Source: CAZDSS01 sp964508185
GTDB taxonomy: Bacteria; Pseudomonadota; Alphaproteobacteria; Sphingomonadales; Govanellaceae
Length of the DNA stretch: 33,987 nucleotides
Direction of reading: 5' to 3'
Assembly (NCBI GenBank): GCA_964508185.1
Contig: CAZDSS010000017.1
Span: 1-33,987, forward strand
Positions 29,711 through 33,987 of this stretch are shown piece by piece. Each line of letters begins with the position of its first letter. The first letter of the stretch is position 1. The notes beneath the pieces are model-generated. The model did no database searches, was not told the origin of the DNA, and saw only the letters and a program-made list of their open reading frames with translations. The position numbers and the translations under genes were made by a program.

Positions 29711-31522
29711 ATGTCACTTCCGATCCCTGATAGCGCATCCGAGGACCTGCTGCCCCGCTGGGACCTGAGCGATCTCTATCCCGGCCCCGACTCCCCCGAG
29801 CTCCGCGCCGATCTCGACCGCAGCGAGGCGGAGATCCGCGCCTTCGCCGAAAACTACCAGGGCAAGCTCAAGGACCTCTCCCCCGACGACCTCGGCGAGG
29901 CCATCGCGCGCTACGAGGAGATCGAGGAGCGGCTGCAGAAGCTCATGAGCTATGCGGGCCTCAAGCATGCGGAGAACGTGGTCGACCCCGACACCGTCCG
30001 CTTCTACCAGAACCTGCGGGAGCGGGTGACGGACATCACCCGGCCCATGATCTTCTTCACCCTCGAATTCAACGAGCTTGCGGACGACCATCTGGCGGCC
30101 GCCTTCGCGCAGTCGGAAAAGCTCGCCCGCTACCGCCCCTGGATCGAGGAGGTGCGCAAGTTCAAGCCGCACCAGCTGGACGCGCGGACCGAGGAGCTCC
30201 TCCACGACCTGAGCGTCACCGGCCGGGCCGCCTGGGTCAGGCTCTATGACGAGACGCTCGCCGAACTGCGCTTCAATCTCGCGGACCCGGAGACGGGCGA
30301 GCCCGCGGAGCTTACCCTGGAAGAAGCGCTCGACCGTCTCTCCCACAAGGACGGCGAGGTGCGCCGGGCGGCGGCCGGGGAACTGTCCCGCGTATTCAAG
30401 GACAACATCCGGCTCTTCACCCTGATCGCCAACACCCTGGCCAAGGACAAGGAGGTGGAGGACCGCTGGCGCAACTTCCCGCGTCCCGAGTCCTACCGCC
30501 ATCTCGCCAATCAGGTGGAGCCCGAGGTGGTGGACGCGCTGGTCAATGCCGTGCGCGACGCCTATCCGCGCCTCTCCCACCGCTTCTACCGGCTGAAGGC
30601 GCGCTGGATGGGCAAGGACAAGCTCGATCACTGGGACCGCAACGCGCCCCTGCCGGAGGATGCCGACGAATACATCCCCTGGAGCAAGGCGAAGGATCTC
30701 GTGCTCACGGCCTATCACGAATTCTCGCCCGAGATGGCGAGGATCGGCGCCCGCTTCTTCGAGAACGACTGGATCGACGCCCCCGTGCGCAAGGGCAAGG
30801 CGACGGGCGCCTTCGCCCATCCGACGGTGCCGAGCGCGCATCCCTATCTCCTCCTCAACTATCTCGGCAAGACGCGGGACGTGATGACGCTCGCCCATGA
30901 GCTCGGCCACGGCGTCCATCAGGTGCTGGCGGGGCGGCAGGGGCTCCTTCTGTCCGACACGCCCTTGACCCTCGCCGAGACGGCGTCGGTTTTCGGCGAG
31001 ATGCTGACCTTCCGCGCGCTCCTTCGCGCCACCACGGATCCGGTGCGCCGCCGGGTGCTGATCGCCAACAAGGTGCAGGACATGCTGAACACGGTCGTGC
31101 GCCAGATCGCCTTCTTCACCTTCGAGCGGGAGCTTCACCACCGGAGGCGGGAGGGCGAGCTGTCGGCGGACGACATCGCCGAGATCTGGCTCAAGGTCCA
31201 GGGCGAAAGCCTCGGCGACGGGATCCGGCTCAATCCGGGCTATGAAGTGTTCTGGTGCTACATCTCCCACTTCATGCATTCGCCCTTCTACGTCTATGCC
31301 TATGCCTTCGGCGACTGCCTGGTGAATTCCCTCTATGCGACCTACGAGCAGGCGGCCGAGGGATTTGCCGAGCGCTATCTCGAACTGCTCGCCGCCGGCG
31401 GCAGCAAGCGGCACGCCGAATTGCTCGCTCCGTTCGGCCTGGATGCTCGCGAGGCGGAATTCTGGCAACGAGGGCTCGGCACGATCGCCGCGCTCATTGA
31501 CGAGCTTGAAGAGAATCTTTAG
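29711..31522 (+). CDS. pepF: M3 family oligoendopeptidase F
   Basis: A 603-residue zinc metallopeptidase. The HExxH motif is H396-E-L-G-H400 in TLAHELGHGVH, with the third ligand Glu in the downstream LAETASVFGEM stretch. Oligoendopeptidases cut peptides of roughly 7-17 residues in the cytoplasm; there is no signal peptide. The N-terminus PRWDLSDLYPGPDSPEL is typical. The ATG at 29711 is six bases after AGGAGA; upstream TTG codons overlap that site and are unlikely. No irregularity is seen. Confidence 0.93.
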   Translation: MSLPIPDSASEDLLPRWDLSDLYPGPDSPELRADLDRSEAEIRAFAENYQGKLKDLSPDDLGEAIARYEEIEERLQKLMSYAGLKHAENVVDPDTVRFYQNLRERVTDITRPMIFFTLEFNELADDHLAAAFAQSEKLARYRPWIEEVRKFKPHQLDARTEELLHDLSVTGRAAWVRLYDETLAELRFNLADPETGEPAELTLEEALDRLSHKDGEVRRAAAGELSRVFKDNIRLFTLIANTLAKDKEVEDRWRNFPRPESYRHLANQVEPEVVDALVNAVRDAYPRLSHRFYRLKARWMGKDKLDHWDRNAPLPEDADEYIPWSKAKDLVLTAYHEFSPEMARIGARFFENDWIDAPVRKGKATGAFAHPTVPSAHPYLLLNYLGKTRDVMTLAHELGHGVHQVLAGRQGLLLSDTPLTLAETASVFGEMLTFRALLRATTDPVRRRVLIANKVQDMLNTVVRQIAFFTFERELHHRRREGELSADDIAEIWLKVQGESLGDGIRLNPGYEVFWCYISHFMHSPFYVYAYAFGDCLVNSLYATYEQAAEGFAERYLELLAAGGSKRHAELLAPFGLDAREAEFWQRGLGTIAALIDELEENL

Positions 31523-31559
31523 ATCGGATCTGGATCGAAAACCTGAGCTTTTTGGCAGC

Positions 31560-31587
31560 TTGTGGCTGCAAGGCGGGCTGGTATATA
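31560..31587 (+). promoter_or_regulatory. Candidate promoter of the cox IV-pnt cluster
   Basis: TTGTGG and TATATA are separated by 16 bp, ending about 37 bp before the small cox gene. The -10 is good and the -35 fair. Confidence 0.5.
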
Positions 31588-31624
31588 AGCCTTAATCAAT
31601 CGTAACCCAAGAAAGGACGGAGTT

Positions 31625-31753
31625 ATGTCGGAACGGGGGAATATGGACATTGCTGAACATCGGGAAACCTACAAGGACTTCGTCGGCCTGGTGAAATGGT
31701 CCACCATCGGCGTTGCCCTGCTTCTCATCATACTTGCCATCACCATTGCGTAA
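31625..31753 (+). CDS. aa3-type cytochrome c oxidase subunit IV
   Basis: A 42-residue protein: a polar N-terminus (MDIAEHRETYKDFVGLVKW) and one C-terminal membrane helix (STIGVALLLIILAITIA). This matches the small bacterial aa3 oxidase subunit IV (PF07835), a single-helix accessory of the oxidase complex. The ATG at 31625 follows GGACGGAG. The gene is not beside other cox genes but lies 92 bp before pntAA; this placement is common in alphaproteobacteria as far as I recall. Confidence 0.88.
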   Translation: MSERGNMDIAEHRETYKDFVGLVKWSTIGVALLLIILAITIA

Positions 31754-31845
31754 CTGAACAGTCCGGCCTTTTCGTGGTGTACTGACGGAGGGGCCGGCGG
31801 CACCCCCTACTCCGTACAACCAACCATAACCACGAAGGGGTCAAT

Positions 31846-32997
31846 ATGAAGATCGCCATCCCCGTTGAACGGCGCGCCCATGAAACGCGCGTCGCCGCAA
31901 CGCCCGAGACGGTCAAGAAATTCCGGTCTCTTGGCTTCGACGTCATCGTCGAGCGCGGCGCCGGCGAGCGGAGCCGCTATCCCGACAGCCAGTACGAGGA
32001 AGCGGGCGCGACGCTCGCGTCCGACGCCCAGGCCGCCCTCAAGGACGCCGACATCGTCCTCAAGGTGCAGCGCCCGCTGATCGCCGCCGAAGGCGGCATC
32101 GACGAGCTTGCGCTCATGAAGAAAGGCGCGATCCTAGCCGCCATTCTCAATCCCTACCAGACCCGCGACGCGGTGGAGGCCTATGCCAAGGCCGGGATTA
32201 CCGCCTTCGCCATGGACTTCATGCCGCGCATCACCCGCGCCCAGAGCATGGACGTCCTGAGCTCGCAGTCGAACCTTGCGGGCTATCGCGCGGTGATCGA
32301 GGCGGCCTATGAATTCAGCCGCGCCATGCCCATGATGATGACCGCCGCCGGCACCGTGGCGCCGGCCCGCGTCATGGTCATGGGGGCGGGCGTCGCCGGC
32401 CTGCAGGCCATCGCGACCGCGCGCCGCCTCGGCGCCATCGTCTCCGCGACTGACGTGCGTCTTGCCGCCAAGGAACAGGTGGAGAGCCTTGGCGCCAAGT
32501 TCGTGATGGTCGAGAGCGAGGAGCTGAAGACGGCCGAGACCGCGGGCGGCTACGCCCGCGAGATGAGCGACGAGTTCAAGCGCCAGCAGGCGGCCCTCAT
32601 CGCCGAGACCCTCAAGAAGCAGGACATCGCCATCTGCACGGCGCTGATCCCCGGCCGTCCCGCGCCGCGGCTCATCACCGCCGAGATGGTCCGCTCCATG
32701 AAGCCCGGCTCGGTCATCGTGGACCTTGCGGTCGAACAGGGCGGCAACTGCGAACTTTCGAAGCCCGGCGAGGTGGTGGAAGTGGACGGCGTCAAGATCA
32801 TCGGCCACTACAACGTGCCCGGCCGTCTCGGCACCGATGCGAGCGCGCTTTACGCCAAGAACCTGCTGAACTTCCTGACGCCGCTCGTGGACAAGGAAAA
32901 AGGCCTCCAGATCAACTGGGAGGATGAAATCATTCAGGGGACCCTGCTCACCCGCGATGGGGCGATCGTCCATCCGGCGCTGGTCCAAGGGAGCTAA
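31846..32997 (+). CDS. pntAA: NAD(P) transhydrogenase subunit alpha part 1 (NAD-binding domain I)
   Basis: A 383-residue domain-I subunit of the proton-translocating transhydrogenase, which binds NAD(H). It starts MKIAIPVERRAHETRVAATPETV, seen as IPVERRAHETRVAATPETV; it contains the YQTRDAVEAYAK loop and the Rossmann motif VMGAGVAGLQAIATARRLGA. It lacks the membrane helices fused in E. coli PntA, so this is the three-gene version found in Rhodospirillum and related bacteria. AAGGGG lies about seven bases before the ATG. pntAB begins four bases after the stop, and pntB follows: one operon. The complex makes NADPH from NADH using the proton gradient. Confidence 0.95.
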   Translation: MKIAIPVERRAHETRVAATPETVKKFRSLGFDVIVERGAGERSRYPDSQYEEAGATLASDAQAALKDADIVLKVQRPLIAAEGGIDELALMKKGAILAAILNPYQTRDAVEAYAKAGITAFAMDFMPRITRAQSMDVLSSQSNLAGYRAVIEAAYEFSRAMPMMMTAAGTVAPARVMVMGAGVAGLQAIATARRLGAIVSATDVRLAAKEQVESLGAKFVMVESEELKTAETAGGYAREMSDEFKRQQAALIAETLKKQDIAICTALIPGRPAPRLITAEMVRSMKPGSVIVDLAVEQGGNCELSKPGEVVEVDGVKIIGHYNVPGRLGTDASALYAKNLLNFLTPLVDKEKGLQINWEDEIIQGTLLTRDGAIVHPALVQGS

Positions 32998-33001
32998 TGT
33001 C

Positions 33002-33295
33002 ATGGAAGTCGTTGTCGATCCTTTCGTATCCCAACTCTCCCTGTTCGTGCTGGCGATCTTCGTCGGCTACTACGTGGTGTGGAGCGTGACTCCGGCCCTG
33101 CATACGCCGCTGATGTCGGTGACCAACGCCATCTCCAGCGTCATCATCGTCGGCGCCCTGATCGCCGCCGGCCCCGAGGGCATGAGCGTCGCCAAGATCC
33201 TGGGCTTCATCGCCATCATCCTGGCGTCGGTGAACATCTTCGGCGGCTTCACCGTCACCGCCCGCATGCTCAGCATGTACAAGAAGAAGAAGTAA
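33002..33295 (+). CDS. pntAB: NAD(P) transhydrogenase subunit alpha part 2 (membrane)
   Basis: A 97-residue membrane subunit with three or four hydrophobic helices (LSLFVLAIFVGYYVVWSV; then AISSVIIVGALIAAG; then ILGFIAIILASVNIFGGF) and the conserved HTPLMSVTNAIS. It forms half of the proton channel together with pntB. GGGAG lies about nine bases upstream of the ATG at 33002. The gene is four bases after pntAA and 12 bases before pntB. Confidence 0.95.
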   Translation: MEVVVDPFVSQLSLFVLAIFVGYYVVWSVTPALHTPLMSVTNAISSVIIVGALIAAGPEGMSVAKILGFIAIILASVNIFGGFTVTARMLSMYKKKK

Positions 33296-33307
33296 GGGGG
33301 CCCCAAC

Positions 33308-33987
33308 ATGACCGCTTTGGGAAGCAATCTGACGGCCATCGCCTATCTTGTGGCGGCCGTCCTCTTCATCCTGTCGCTTCGCGGCCTGTCGTCGCCCGAA
33401 ACTTCGCGCCAGGGCAACTATTTCGGCATGCTGGGCATGGCGATCGCCATCATCGCGACCGTGCTCAATCCCGAAATCGTCTCCTATGAATGGATCATCG
33501 CCGGGATCGTCATCGGCGGCGTGATCGGCGTCATCATCGCCAAGCGCATCGCCATGACGGCCATGCCGCAGCTCGTCGCGGCGTTCCACAGCCTCGTGGG
33601 CCTCGCCGCCGTGATGGTGGCGGCGGCCGCCTACTACCATCCCGAGGCCTACGGCATCGTCTATGGCCCCCTGAGCGCCAAGGCCGGCGAGATCCTGATG
33701 GCCAGCCGCATCGAGATGTCGCTCGGCGTGGTCATCGGCGCCATCACCTTCTCGGGCTCGGTGATCGCCTTCGCCAAGCTGCAGGGGCTCGTCTCGGGCA
33801 AGCCGGTGGTGTTCGCCGGGCAGCACATCCTCAACCTGCTGATCGGCCTTGTGATCCTTGGCCTCATCATCGCCTTCTGTATGGAAACCTCGCGCGAGGT
33901 GTTCTGGATCATGACGGCGCTCGCCTTCATCATCGGCGTGCTGCTCATCATCCCCATCGGAGGGGCGGACATGCCGGTCGTGGTGTC
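33308..33987 (+). CDS. pntB: NAD(P) transhydrogenase subunit beta, N-terminal part (cut by window edge)
   Basis: The first 226 codons of PntB. Up to eight membrane helices are visible, beginning LTAIAYLVAAVLFILSLRGL, with SYEWIIAGIVIGGVIGVIIA and MTAMPQLVAAFHSLVGLAA, which holds the channel His of the family. The sequence ends in IPIGGADMPVVV, at the start of the linker to the NADP-binding domain III, which lies outside the window. GGGGG lies about seven bases before the ATG. Family assignment is firm. Confidence 0.95.
   Translation, partial: MTALGSNLTAIAYLVAAVLFILSLRGLSSPETSRQGNYFGMLGMAIAIIATVLNPEIVSYEWIIAGIVIGGVIGVIIAKRIAMTAMPQLVAAFHSLVGLAAVMVAAAAYYHPEAYGIVYGPLSAKAGEILMASRIEMSLGVVIGAITFSGSVIAFAKLQGLVSGKPVVFAGQHILNLLIGLVILGLIIAFCMETSREVFWIMTALAFIIGVLLIIPIGGADMPVVV

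Overview
The window is about 34 kb of a GC-rich chromosome, almost fully coding, with no IS element, phage gene, tRNA, rRNA or CRISPR array that I can see. Several family-level markers point to an alphaproteobacterium: an RcdA-type DUF1465 protein, a GapR-type DUF2312 protein, the DUF4164, DUF1192 and DUF1244 families, a three-subunit pntAA-pntAB-pntB transhydrogenase, an aa3 oxidase subunit IV, a ROSE-like leader before a small heat-shock gene, and CtrA-like TTAA-N7-TTAA boxes. The order cannot be fixed from the sequence; a Rhodospirillales-like or Kordiimonadales-like lineage is only a guess. A run of ten N at 612-621 marks an assembly gap inside a gene.

Layout. 1-1905 (minus): DUF4164 gene, zapA, a probable 6S RNA, 5-formyl-THF cyclo-ligase (gapped) and a truncated YmdB-type phosphoesterase. 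2179-8514 (plus): a carbon-metabolism run of tkt, gap, pgk, a small unknown gene, class I fba and a thiE-like gene that appears to start at CTG. 8612-13167 (plus): efp, an inositol monophosphatase family gene, an OmpA-like periplasmic protein, and a MotA/TolQ-like plus MotB/OmpA-like pair that looks like a non-flagellar stator. 13215-15761 (minus): a membrane-anchored protein with fourteen pentapeptide repeats and an MsbA-like ABC exporter. 15924-19835: rpmE, rcdA-like, a PEP-CTERM-type secreted protein, an Hsp20 gene with a heat-shock promoter and ROSE-like leader, a DUF1192 gene and a quinone oxidoreductase. 19957-23961 (minus): a chemoreceptor with a Glu/Arg-rich insert and a HerA-like ATPase. 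24171-28016: rpmJ, a HAD hydrolase, pyk (minus), an N-formylglutamate amidohydrolase family gene, DUF1244 and gapR-like. 28062-33987: a sigma-54 activator with a degenerate receiver (minus), pepF, a cox subunit IV, pntAA, pntAB and a truncated pntB.

Functionally this is mostly a housekeeping region: central carbon flow (tkt, gap, pgk, fba, pyk), folate and thiamine cofactors, translation (efp, L31, L36), redox balance (transhydrogenase), and cell division or cell cycle (ZapA, RcdA-like, GapR-like, probable CtrA boxes). The least explained parts are the pentapeptide-repeat protein, the non-flagellar stator-like module next to it, the CTG-started thiE, and a 15-bp motif shared by the upstream regions of the chemoreceptor and the PEP-CTERM gene.
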